From the NCBI GenBank assembly GCA_905221605.1, contig CAJNDS010000495.1:1-64000 (forward strand): a stretch of DNA of 64,000 bases. Reading direction: 5' to 3'. Origin of the DNA: Symbiodinium natans. Lineage: Eukaryota > Sar > Dinophyceae > Suessiales > Symbiodiniaceae. Position numbers and translations under genes: made by a program. Below the pieces are notes generated by a model. It saw nothing but the letters and a program-made list of their open reading frames with translations, was not told where the DNA came from and ran no database searches. This document shows positions 10,254 through 19,761 of this stretch, piece after piece (the first letter of the stretch is position 1; each line of letters opens with the position of its first letter).

Positions 10254-11930
10254 ATGTTTGGGAAGCCAAATCACAAAGACAAGGTTGAGGGGGCCCCACC
10301 AAAGAAGAGATTGCGAGCCAATTTAGCTGATCTATTTCTTTCCAACACAGTGAGTGCCGAGAGAGCAAGTTCTTTGTTCAAGGATGGCGAGATCGAAGAC
10401 TTACAAGAAGTTGGTGCCAAGGATTCCCATGGCAAGAATCTCAGTAGGGATTTGAAGAAGAAGTTGCTTCGTGGAAGTCGTTGGCCAAAGGTGTACACAT
10501 GTCGTCTGCCTCTTTGGGACAAGAAGCTTCAGCAGACTCGCTTGCTCGAGCTGCCAATTTGGTTACCACACGAAGTCGTTGCAGCACTTCATGCCGAAAT
10601 CAAGTCACCCCGAGGCCTTTGTGATTTTGAAGCTTTGTTTCCTTCCCAACAGCAGGAGTTGGAGCGAGTGGCGAGCATTTTGAATGTTGAGGCTCGCAGC
10701 CTCTGTGCTGTCAGCCTCTGGCAGGACGGAGTCCCTTACAACTCCGACCGAACGAAGTCTCTCGAGGTCGTGTCCTTATCCATCCTGACATCGCCCCACC
10801 ATCAACTGCGAATACCGTTGATGATTCTTCCGAAGCATTGCATGGTACCGAAAAGCACGGAAAGCATGGATGCAGTCTTTCAGGTTTTCAAGTGGTCGTT
10901 CGAGGCACTGGCCACTGGCATTTGGCCAACAGCCAGGCACGACGGTTCAGCTTTTACTGGGAAAGATGCCTGGAGAGCTCGCCAGTCGCCACAGTTCCCC
11001 CAGACTGTACTGTTGGAGGTTAAAGGCGACTGGTCAGCAATGAAAAGTGTGTTCAGATTGCCTGGCTGGAAGGACAAAAGTGGCTGTTGTTGGATGTGCA
11101 ACATTACACCTCAGGAAATTCACCAAGTCGAAAGCACTGCCCCTTGGCGACAGCCAAGCAATCGCATGGATCATCCGAGAATGATGACGAGGTTGTATGC
11201 CAGACACCATGAACTTTCTCCGATATTTGGTATTCCGTTTGTCGAAAGTGGCAGTTTTAAAGTAGACTGGCTCCACTGTGTGGACTTGGGGGTCTCCTTG
11301 GAGTTTTTGGGTGGAGTCTTCGCTGAAGCCTGCTCTTTCTTGCCAGGGTCCGCCACCGACAGCTGCCGGCAGCTTTATCTACTCATGAAGGACTACTACA
11401 AGCGACGAGGGAAACAAAGTCGCTTGGACCAGCTCAAGCCTAGCATGATCTGGAAAGAGAACGGCAAGCATGCTCGCTTGCGAGCAAAAGCTGGGGAGAG
11501 CCGAGATCTAGTGGACTTCGGTGTCGAGTTGGCACAGGATTTGTTCCAGCAGCAATCCCTCTTTCATCAGACGATCCTACAAGCAGCTTTGCTGTTGCAG
11601 GTGTGCTACAGTCAGCTGTCCGAAAGTACCTTCTGCAGACAAACTCTTCAGCAGTCAGCCACTCGTTTCGCCTTGCTGTACATAGCTTTGTCAGAAGAAG
11701 CAGAGCAGTCAGGCAGGCGAATGTTTAAGCTGAAGCCCAAATTACACTTATTCCTTGAGCTAGCATACTCAGACATCCCACCCAGTGCTTTTTGGACATA
11801 TCGGGATGAGGATTTTGGTGGGCTGATCTCGCGACTGGCCGAAAGGCGTGGCGGCGAGAACACTGCCAGAGCCACAGCTGCAGCAGTGTTCCAAAGGTTC
11901 GCTGCTCAAGAGGATCTGCCTCGCCTCTGA
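10254..11930 (+). CDS. transposase-like protein, dinoflagellate multicopy family (558 aa)
   Basis: I chose the ATG at 10254 (MFGKPNHKDK). The open frame extends upstream without an ATG, so it may instead enter by splicing. The N-terminal part is basic (PPKKRLRANLADLFLSN). Further on come SLWQDGVPYN, LLEVKGDWSAM with GCCWMC shortly after, KVDWLHCVDLG, and near the C-terminus KPKLHLFLEL and FWTYRDEDFGG. The order D(G), GD(W), CxxC, D(W)xH resembles RNase H-fold transposases of the CACTA/Tnp2, Plavaka and KDZ group, where acidic catalytic residues sit in similar words. That assignment is my inference. The length and conserved tail match a family abundant in dinoflagellate proteomes. No terminal inverted repeats were located around it. 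Confidence 0.6.
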   Translation: MFGKPNHKDKVEGAPPKKRLRANLADLFLSNTVSAERASSLFKDGEIEDLQEVGAKDSHGKNLSRDLKKKLLRGSRWPKVYTCRLPLWDKKLQQTRLLELPIWLPHEVVAALHAEIKSPRGLCDFEALFPSQQQELERVASILNVEARSLCAVSLWQDGVPYNSDRTKSLEVVSLSILTSPHHQLRIPLMILPKHCMVPKSTESMDAVFQVFKWSFEALATGIWPTARHDGSAFTGKDAWRARQSPQFPQTVLLEVKGDWSAMKSVFRLPGWKDKSGCCWMCNITPQEIHQVESTAPWRQPSNRMDHPRMMTRLYARHHELSPIFGIPFVESGSFKVDWLHCVDLGVSLEFLGGVFAEACSFLPGSATDSCRQLYLLMKDYYKRRGKQSRLDQLKPSMIWKENGKHARLRAKAGESRDLVDFGVELAQDLFQQQSLFHQTILQAALLLQVCYSQLSESTFCRQTLQQSATRFALLYIALSEEAEQSGRRMFKLKPKLHLFLELAYSDIPPSAFWTYRDEDFGGLISRLAERRGGENTARATAAAVFQRFAAQEDLPRL

Positions 11931-12029
11931 GAAAAAGGATCCTGAGTGTGCGAAAGCCGAGTCTAGTGCGACTGCGAGAGAGTGTATATATATATATGTA
12001 TATATGTAGATATAGGACAATAACCTTGC

Positions 12030-12455
12030 TTAAATAAGCGAGACACTTTGTAGTGCTTATTTTGAGGCTATATCGTGGTTTTAAGGAGTATACCTCTTAT
12101 TTAGGAACCTTAACCTGTTTAATTTTAGGGTTTTGTCTCTTAATTAGAAGAGAAAGCTTCTATTTAAGCATTATACTCTTTAAACAACCAAGCGGTATAG
12201 TTCATAAATAAAGGTTAAACCCTTAACAAAGTGGTTTTGGAAGATCTGGGTAACCAGCCTTTTTGCGAGCCGCGTATGATTATTGCACAAGTCAGCCGAG
12301 CTTTGGGCGAACCTGAGATTTAGGGTTTCGAGTGTAGAGTTTATGAATTCATTCAGGCCGGCATCACGCATCTTGGTCACAAATTCTACCTTCGAGCAAC
12401 TCCTAAACTCCAAACCCCTAAACGGGCTTCCCAAGTAACCTAGGGGGCTTTCAAA
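12030..12455. other. AT-rich sequence, no gene recognised
   Basis: The sequence holds words such as TAAGGAGTATACC and AATAAAGGTTAAACCC that echo ones at 1100-1140 (AATAAAGGTTATACTCC), suggesting a diverged dispersed repeat. No coding potential seen. Confidence 0.35.
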
Positions 12456-12530
12456 CTAGAATAGGGCTTTGGGGGTCATTGTAGCAATATTATAAAGGGA
12501 CCATAAGGGAATACTATTGGTAATTCTTCC
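12456..12530 (+). repeat. dispersed repeat family 2, copy A
   Basis: The segment starting AATAGGGCTTTGGGGGTCAT and ending GAATACTATTGGTAATTCTT is similar over about 75 bp to 20546-20620, which lies in a phosphatase-TBC intron. Confidence 0.6.
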
Positions 12531-12699
12531 GACCCCTATACTACTGTCCCCCTTTTCGGCCGCCTGACAAGGTCCGGCAAACCAACTCCTTCTCTCACCT
12601 GCGCAAGGGCCACAAGGTTCAGGGTTCAGGGTTTATTTTAAATTGTCCAGGGCTTGGGTCCCAAGAAGTTTTTGACCACGTTATAGCCGACAGTTCTTC

Positions 12700-12945
12700 C
12701 TTTTAGGGGGCCGGGGTGGGGTTTGGGGGGAGGGGGCCGGGGTGGGCCCAGGGTGGGAGGTTGGGGGGGAGGGGCAGGAAGGGCAAGAAGGGGTTTGGTG
12801 ATTTGTATGCTTTTGGGTTTACGCTTTCGGTCCATAATCGGCTGCGAACATTAGCGCTTTCGGTCCATAATCGGCTGCGAACAGAGTGGAGGAAAGAGCG
12901 GCCTTTTTGCTTCATGCGGCCTTTTTGCTTCATGCAACTGTGGGA
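12700..12945. repeat. G-rich tract and two small tandem duplications
   Basis: GGGGCCGGGGTGGG-type DNA at 12706-12795 is followed by two perfect doublets. CGCTTTCGGTCCATAATCGG plus CTGCGAACA starts near 12822 and 12857. GCGGCCTTTTTGCTTCAT occurs at about 12898 and 12916. Confidence 0.7.
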
Positions 12946-13289
12946 TCGCTAAAGTCCAGCGCGCTCAACCCACCGAAGTGGGTCACAGGTGGGGGGTTGT
13001 TCTCTGATCACGTCCCTTGTTGGGTTCCTCTGATGACAGCCCGTTCCTGGTTCTACAAGGTACCCAAAGCCGGGGACAAGAAGGTAGAACAACCACCATG
13101 TGCTTGATGAATTTGTGCAATCGCTCTGATCGCACAAGTCAGGCCAGGGTGGTCATTGCAGCCGGGCCAAGCCAAATACAAAAGACAAGACTCCGCGGCA
13201 GGTTGTCTCAGTTTCGCCCACTGCCGCGCGATCACGCACCGCGCGCCTACACATATTGGGTCGCGCAGCACACGTGAAACACCCCAAGC

Positions 13290-13360
13290 CCCAAACCCTA
13301 AACCCTGAACCCTGAACCCTGAACCCTAAACCCTAAACCCTAAACCCTAAACCCTAAACC
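13290..13360. repeat. CCCTAAA array downstream of the peptidase gene
   Basis: About nine CCCTAAA/CCCTGAA units lie just beyond the peptidase stop codon at 13421. Confidence 0.85.
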
Positions 13361-13420
13361 AGCTTAGTAGCCTTGCACCCTGGAGCTCTCTGAGCTCTGT
13401 GCCCCTCAGATCAATGGCGC

Positions 13421-16400
13421 CTAGTGCCAAGGAGACAGCGCGGCCTCGCGCATCTTCTCGTACTTCGGAGTGCCCAAACCTGCGCCCACAGGGAGAGAAT
13501 GTAGGGTTTAGGGTTTTGGGTTTAGGGTTTAGGGTTTGGGGTTTAGGGCTTAGGGTTGAGGGTTTAGGGGAAGTTCTCTTGATGGTGGATCACTGACATG
13601 GAAACACACAGGTGGAGTATTCTAACAGCTGGGATCCAAGAAGCCCGTCACTGGGTCCCAGCCACGGGCCGCGCTGTAGCCGTACTTCGTTGCTGGCCCA
13701 TAGCCCATGGTCGGTCCATTCTGTAGGATGTTGTTCGCACCCTCAAGGACGTCGTTGAACATATGTCCGTGTTGGTAGAGCCATGGGTTGATGAAGCCCA
13801 TCTGGGGCTTTCCGGCCTGCTTCCGAGCCACGTTGAGGTGGGACACGATTGCCGCGAAGATGGGAGCAGTTGCCGAAGTGCCCGTCGCCGGGAAGCAACA
13901 TGTGGGGGGATTGCCCATGGCAACTGCCAAGTTCTGGCCCAGAACGGCCACATCCGGGTACCCACGGCCCTGCATGGTGGCGTCGGCTGGAGATGGGCGC
14001 ACTTTGTAGGGCCCATGTTTGGCATAGTGGTGCACAGCACTCTTCTGCCATTCTGGCGTGTCCGTCCGTTTCCAGAAGCCGCCACCACTGCCGTAGCTGT
14101 TCACCGCCATCTCAGGCATCCATGTGCCAAGGACCGCACCATTCTGGTAGACCGTGGTCGCCCCAACTGACACAACGTATCGGCTGGAAGCTGGATACAT
14201 GGCATACATCTCTCCATCAACCACATTGGGGCCCCCCACCGTACTGTTGCCGGGGACGACTTCAAAGGGCATGCCTAGCGAGAAGATTGTGCACTCCACC
14301 GATGTCCCCATGTCAGAGAGCATCCACGCTGCACAGGGCCAGTAGCCGCCAAAGTTGTTCGTCGAGCAACTCGCTTGGCACCCCCAAGCCGTCGTGTCAT
14401 AGGTCTTGTAGGAATAATTCCCGACGATTCGGGCCTTTTGAGCCTGTGGCTTGGCCATGAGGCCGTAGGCGGCCCCGACATCGCCCGAGGCGGCAACCAT
14501 GGTGATTCCTCTGCACGCAAGCAGCAAGAGATCCTGCTCAATGTCCTTCCATCAGAGCTGACTCTACGACCAAAAAAACATAGAGGCCCCGAAACCCTGC
14601 AAAGCCCATAAACCCGGAAAAGCCTAACCCTAAACCCTAAACCCTAAACCCTAAACCCTCAAACCCTAAACTGCTGCAAAGCCGCAAAACCTGAATCCCT
14701 AAAACCAAGCTATGGGAGGGGTGCGCCATGGACACCTGTTATTTGTTTACACGTTGTTTTTTTCATCTTTTTCCGCATATGCGCGTACATGTATTTTGCA
14801 TGTATACATATACTTGTGTTTGTGTACATACCTATATATATATATATATGTACCTGCATATGATATCTGAACAAGGCTCGAAACCATTTATTTCGTTATT
14901 GCATTCACATCATACCACGTATGCTGTACACATGTATACGTAGAAACCACACGCTAGAGCCAGGGGTGAGAAATACCAGCATCACTGCTACTTCCCCCAC
15001 CACGACTACCAGCCATTGCTTCATCCATGTTAAGAGCACTGGTCAAATGAACCAAGCATGCTTTTGGAATTCTAGGGCTTAAGTCCATTGAAGTGTTTGA
15101 GGCAAGGTCCATGCATCCTGTTTCCCACTAGCAGGTTAAGGCCATTGCGAATGGGGGGGACATGGACATTGGGTCAACCCAGCGCTACTCCTGAACTACC
15201 CAGTCCTGCACGTAGTCCGGCACTCGATGGTCCGCAGTGGCCTCCAGGATCACGTTGATGGAGTTCACTTGTGGTGGCCGCTCCTCCTGCAAGAGTTCTG
15301 TGAGGTACGACTTCGTTGCAGAGAAGGGCCCGCCGGCCACGACGTATAGCTTTGTTGCAACCTTCCTGAGGTGCCCAAGTTTATGAAGTTTTTTGATAAA
15401 ATACTAAACATCTGAAATCGACAGGGGAGTAGAAAGGCTTGCCTTCGTAGGTTTATGTAGGGACTCTTGGAACCCAGGTTTAGGGTTTAGGATTTAGGGT
15501 TTAGGGTTTAGAGGGTTTAGAGGGTTTGGAGGGTTTGGGTTTAGGGTTTAGGGTTAAGGGTTAGAGACATCTATTGACCACTAAGGTGCGGTGCCAGCCC
15601 AACCATCATCTGGATGCCTGTATTTGCTGGAGTAAGCCAGGGGAACGGGGGCGGTAGACGCCCAACCACCTCGACTTGGGTGACGTTTTCGCCGTAGTAC
15701 TCCTGATACCACGCAAGAAGATCCAGCGGCACGCCTCCCATACCAGCGTATGCAAGTAGACCCTGGCCTATGTCCGAGTCGTGCACATCACCATCAGCCG
15801 GCAAACCGTACATCTCCCGAACGAGATCGGGTCCAGCCAGGAATGTATTGAAATGTTTGTTCTCACGCTCAATCGTCCTGGCATAAGGGGAGGGCTGGTT
15901 GGCCAAGCCCCCAACCAGCTGCTGCGAGAGCCACTGCTCCGTGACAGCAGCTTGAAGGCTGCTCTCGCTGAGCGACAGATTCGCTTCCTTCGACTCCTCA
16001 TGCGATCGCGAGGGCAGGTCATGGAGGCCGTAGATGGCGGCCACACTATCCTCCACCCGCCGGGGAAGGAAGAAATCCGAGGCAAGGAGCAAGACCTGCC
16101 TGCCCTTCTTATGGAGCTGGATGCTTGTGCGGAAGAGCCTCTCCGCTTCAGCCACGGGCAGAGTCAGCTGCAGCACCCGCGGAGAGGACGAAGGCTTGAT
16201 GTACTTGCTCACGCCCTCCTCCCGCACCCAAGATCGCACCACCTCCACTTTTGCAGCATCCACCCCGCATTTCTTGAAGGCCTCCTCACGGGTCATCCAC
16301 TGCGCATAGCGCTCATGCCGTGGGTCGGCGATGATCTCCAGCTCCCTTTCCAGCTCCTGCAAACCCGCCTCCGAGCAGTTGAAGGACATCGTCACGATCA

Positions 16401-16861
16401 TCTCCTGGCTGGTTAGTGCCTTAAAGGGTCCATATCTTGGTCCCTCATTCCCTCATTCCCTCATTCCCTCATTCCCTCATGCCCTCCTTCCCTCCGAAGA
16501 GCCAGGGGGGGTCTCCTGCTTGGGAGTCTCCGACTGGTCCTCCGCCTTCTCCCAGAACCGGCCGAAAAGCTCCGGGAAGGCATGTTTCACCAGCTCCTCT
16601 TTCCTGCACCGTTGCTGAAGTACTCTTAGCAATAAGCATGTTGGCCCCTTATTGGGTTTAGGTAGACATAAACCGTGTAAAATGGCTGCTTTATTGGGTT
16701 TAAGTATACAGAAAGGATGTAAAACGATCTTGACAATGACCCCGTTTCGGGCCAGCGCGGCTGAGCTGGACGAACCCGTGGCCCTCGGCTTCGCAGTTCT
16801 TGCATGTCTGGCCATGCACCAGCACGCAAGATGTCCAGCACAAGGCAAGCACGGTGCGCAT
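13421..16861 (-). CDS. secreted S53 serine-carboxyl peptidase (sedolisin/TPP1-like), six exons
   Basis: Exon 1 (16861 to about 16740) starts with a signal peptide, MRTVLALCWTSCVLVHG. Exon 2 (about 16603-16495) reads KEELVKHAFPELFGRFWEK. Exon 3 (16404 to about 15580) is the pro-kumamolisin activation domain (LERELEIIADPRHERYAQWM). Exon 4 (15365-15206) carries LYVVAGGPFSATKSYL. Exon 5 (14545-13645) has the oxyanion-hole ASGD, the nucleophile motif GTSATAP, and the calcium-site words MFNDV and RGWDPVTG. Exon 6 (13479-13421) ends GTPKYEKMREAALSPWH. In TPP1 the catalytic Glu and Asp lie in EASLD just after AGI. Here the matching place reads NTGIQMMVGLAPH, so both residues appear to be missing. The product may be an inactive peptidase or pseudogene unless a small exon was missed. 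Sedolisins act in acidic compartments or outside the cell. Introns 4, 5 and the exon 3-4 intron contain telomere-type arrays. Confidence 0.8.
13502..13572. repeat. intronic TTTAGGG array
   Basis: Degenerate TTTAGGG words fill the intron between peptidase exons 5 and 6. A smaller CCCTAAA array at 14618-14672 and a TTTAGGG array at 15478-15566 lie in the flanking introns. Confidence 0.8.
14728..15170. other. intron sequence, no extra exon found
   Basis: Part of the intron between peptidase exons 4 and 5. It holds a T-rich stretch, a (TA)n run near 14833 and unique sequence. I searched it on the minus strand for the missing E-x3-D motif and did not find it. Confidence 0.4.
16410..16500 (-). repeat. 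introner-like repeat in peptidase intron 2
   Basis: On the sense strand the intron contains GGGAATGAG-type units repeated about five times. It ends CACTAACCAGCCAG directly before exon 3. The words GGGAATGAGGGAATGAG and CTAACCA recur in the inverted-repeat element at 58439-58553 and in an intron at 56687. Confidence 0.5.
16640..16735. repeat. tandem duplication in peptidase intron 1
   Basis: A unit of about 45 bp starting TTATTGGGTTTA and ending GTGTAAAA is followed by a diverged copy (TTATTGGGTTTAAGTATACA). Confidence 0.5.
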
Positions 16862-17039
16862 GGCGTCGCTGCGTCGCGTTGCCGCTTTGGGTGCTTTGGG
16901 TGCAAGGCAAGGCTGTGTCGATCTACCGGAGTTTTGGGCCGCTGAACTGCGCGGCCCCAGCAAGGTCGAAACCGTCACACGCCGGCATGAGAGCGCGTTG
17001 CTGCACAGACTAGGTGGGTTTCGGGGGCGATTGGCGTTG

Positions 17040-17580
17040 GTGAGAGTTGCAGCCCCTGACATCTGTGCAGCCCTTCTGTCAAACATTCAACGCGTGCCTT
17101 CACGTCGCCCTTCTGCCATTCAACTGCTTGGGAGCTTCCTGGCAAAGCATGAGCAACACTAGAGACACCCCCATGGGTGGAGTTCTTTGTCCTTTTCTAC
17201 TAGACTGTGAAATACCTAGGGCTTCCGAACCTTCAGTACACTGCAGGGAGCATAGCTTCAACAACGGTACTACTCTTGGGGAAAGGCTTTCGTTTCCAAC
17301 GGTTTTCAAACGTGAGAACTGAACATGAGTAGCAAGACGGCCCTTTCATGCGCAAAGGGCCTGAACATACTTAGCTTCTTGTGGGTGCCAGAAGGTAGCA
17401 AAGGCATGCACAGAGAAGCCATACATCCACTGCAGAACAGAACTATCTAGGGTTCCCCAAGTATGGGGCCGATCATTTGGGTCTCTTTTTAGATAATCCT
17501 AATATACGCTGTACATAATTAAGGCCCAGACTTCGGATCCCTACAAGCAAGAGTAAGGGACTATACGAAGGGTTCATACT
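17040..17580. other. unique sequence upstream of the peptidase gene, nothing recognised
   Basis: This is 5' of the peptidase signal-peptide exon. No exon, element or promoter motif stands out. The open frames have no family resemblance. Confidence 0.4.
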
Positions 17581-18236
17581 TCCAACCCTAAACCCTAAAC
17601 CCTAAACGCTAAACCCTAAACTCTAAACCCTAAACCCCAAACCCTACTGTAAACCCTAAACCCTAAACCCCAAACCCCAAACCCCAAACCCTAAACCCTA
17701 GGAAGCAGTGACACCAAGAGCTGCAGCAGACGGCATTCCACGATTGTCAGGTCTTGGGGGGGGGGGGGGGGAAAGGGGGGGTCTGGGGGTCGAAATTTTA
17801 AAGTGAAGTCCTGAACGTTGCACTTCTTCCTCTGGAAGGACTTGGCTTATTCGGCGAAGGACTTGGCTTAATCGACGAAGGACTTGCCTTAATCGACGAA
17901 GGATTTGCCTTATTCGACGAATTTAAAAAGGGTTAAATAAATAAATAAATATTAAAAAAATAAATAAATACATATATATATATATATATATGAAGAGAGG
18001 TTTAGGGTTTTAGGGTTTAGGGTTTAGGGTTTTAGGGTTTAGAGTGTAGGGTGTCGGGTTTAGGGTTTAGGGTTTAGGGTTTAGGGTTTTAGGGTTTTAG
18101 GGTTTAGGGTTTAGGGTTTTAGGGTTTTAGGGCTTTAGGGTTTAGGGTTTAGGGTTTAGGGTTTAGGGTTTAGGGTTTAGGGTTTAGGGTTTAGGGTTTA
18201 GGGTTTAGGGTTTAGGGTTTAGGGTTTAGGGGTACT
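17580..18236. repeat. telomere-type arrays, CCCTAAA then TTTAGGG, with poly-G and GACGAAGGACTTG repeats
   Basis: CCCTAAA units at 17583-17700, a G run at 17757-17771, and four GACGAAGGACTTGGC-type 23-mers at about 17838-17920. About 30 TTTAGGG/TTTTAGGG units follow at 18001-18232. This lies just beyond the stop of the phosphatase-TBC gene. Confidence 0.85.
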
Positions 18237-18375
18237 TCGGGTAAGGGCAGGATTGATTCGTAACTTCTGGTGAGGTCAGATACACTTGCTGCTCCTGAAA
18301 CCAAAAGAAACCATGCCACAACGCTGTGCAGAGGCAAGGGCTTAAGGCTCACGAAACATTTCTCCTCGTAAGCGA

Positions 18376-19331
18376 TCAGTCGCAACTTAGGCAGAACTCA
18401 GCCGGCCCTAAACTCTAAACCCTAAACCCTAAGCCCTAAACCCTAAACCCTAAGCCCTAAGCCCTAAACCCTAACCGGCCAGCTTCGACGGGCTGGCCCA
18501 GTTGAGCTTGGAGAGCCGTTGCTGCGACTGGAACTTGATGGAAGCGCGGGTTGTGCTCCGCATCTTGGCCAACTCCAGCTTTTGCTCAGAGACGCTTGCT
18601 CTTGCGCGCTTCCTTGGTTGAGGGTTTAGGGTTCTAAGGCTTAGGGCTTGGGGTATAGGGTTTAGGGTTTAGGGTTTGGGGTCTAGGGTTTAGGGTTTAG
18701 GGCTACTTGATAAGGGACCCAGAACCCAAAAAAACAAAAGGGCGAAGGGGGTACCACTGGGCTAGCAAGCTTCACACGAATCTCCTCCGGCTTGGGTTTC
18801 CACAGGCCTTCCAAGCAGGACCAGCACTGGCAGAGTTCCGCCCGCGGCAAAACTGGGTTCGCAGTGGGAGCCGGCTCGACTTCTTCATGAAGAACCTCCA
18901 CTGTTCTTCTTGAGCAACTTGCACTCTTGGATGGCCCCTATAATAAACACATGCTGTGACATTTGATGTTTTACTTTATTGAGTGGGACAAAAAGGCTGT
19001 GTCCAAAAGTGGGCCTAGGAACCAGCTCGGACAGGCTTGGCAAGACATCTAGGATGCGCACGTCCGAGGACAGGACTCTGGAATATCGCAGGGACAGGGA
19101 AAGCTCCACCTCGCCCGCCTTGCTGTGCTTTAATGCCTTGGCAGCCCGGTAACCAGGGTTTAGGGTTTAGGGTTCCAGCTTTAGGGTTTAGGGTTTAGGG
19201 TTTAGGGCTACCAAGATGCTATGGACACCTCGGCCAGGTGCTTCCGGACCTCTTGCAGCAGCTCTCGCGCTGGGATGGCCTCCTTGCTGCGGAGGACTCG
19301 GAGAATGCCCTCCTGGCCAGGCACAGGAAGC

Positions 19332-19363
<32 letters not shown>

Positions 19364-19720
19364 GGGTTTAGGGTTTAGGGTTGAGGGTTGAGGGTTGAGT
19401 GTTTAGGGTTTAGCGTTTGGGGTTTAGGGAGGGTTTAGGGTCCCTAAACCCTAAGCCCTACACCCTAAACCCTAAACCCTAAACCCTAAGCCATAAACCC
19501 TAAACCATAAACCCTAAACCCTAAACCCTAAACCCTACCTCTTAGAGAGCGCGCCTCGTCTGACGCCAACAGGCGCTGGCTCTTTCGATCCATCAGGACG
19601 AGCGTCATGGAGAGGATCCCTAGCAACGAACAGAATATAAACTAAGCCTACCGACATATATCATGATCATTTTATATGGTTATGATACATATACATACAT
19701 ATACATATACATATACATAG

Positions 19721-19761
<41 letters not shown>

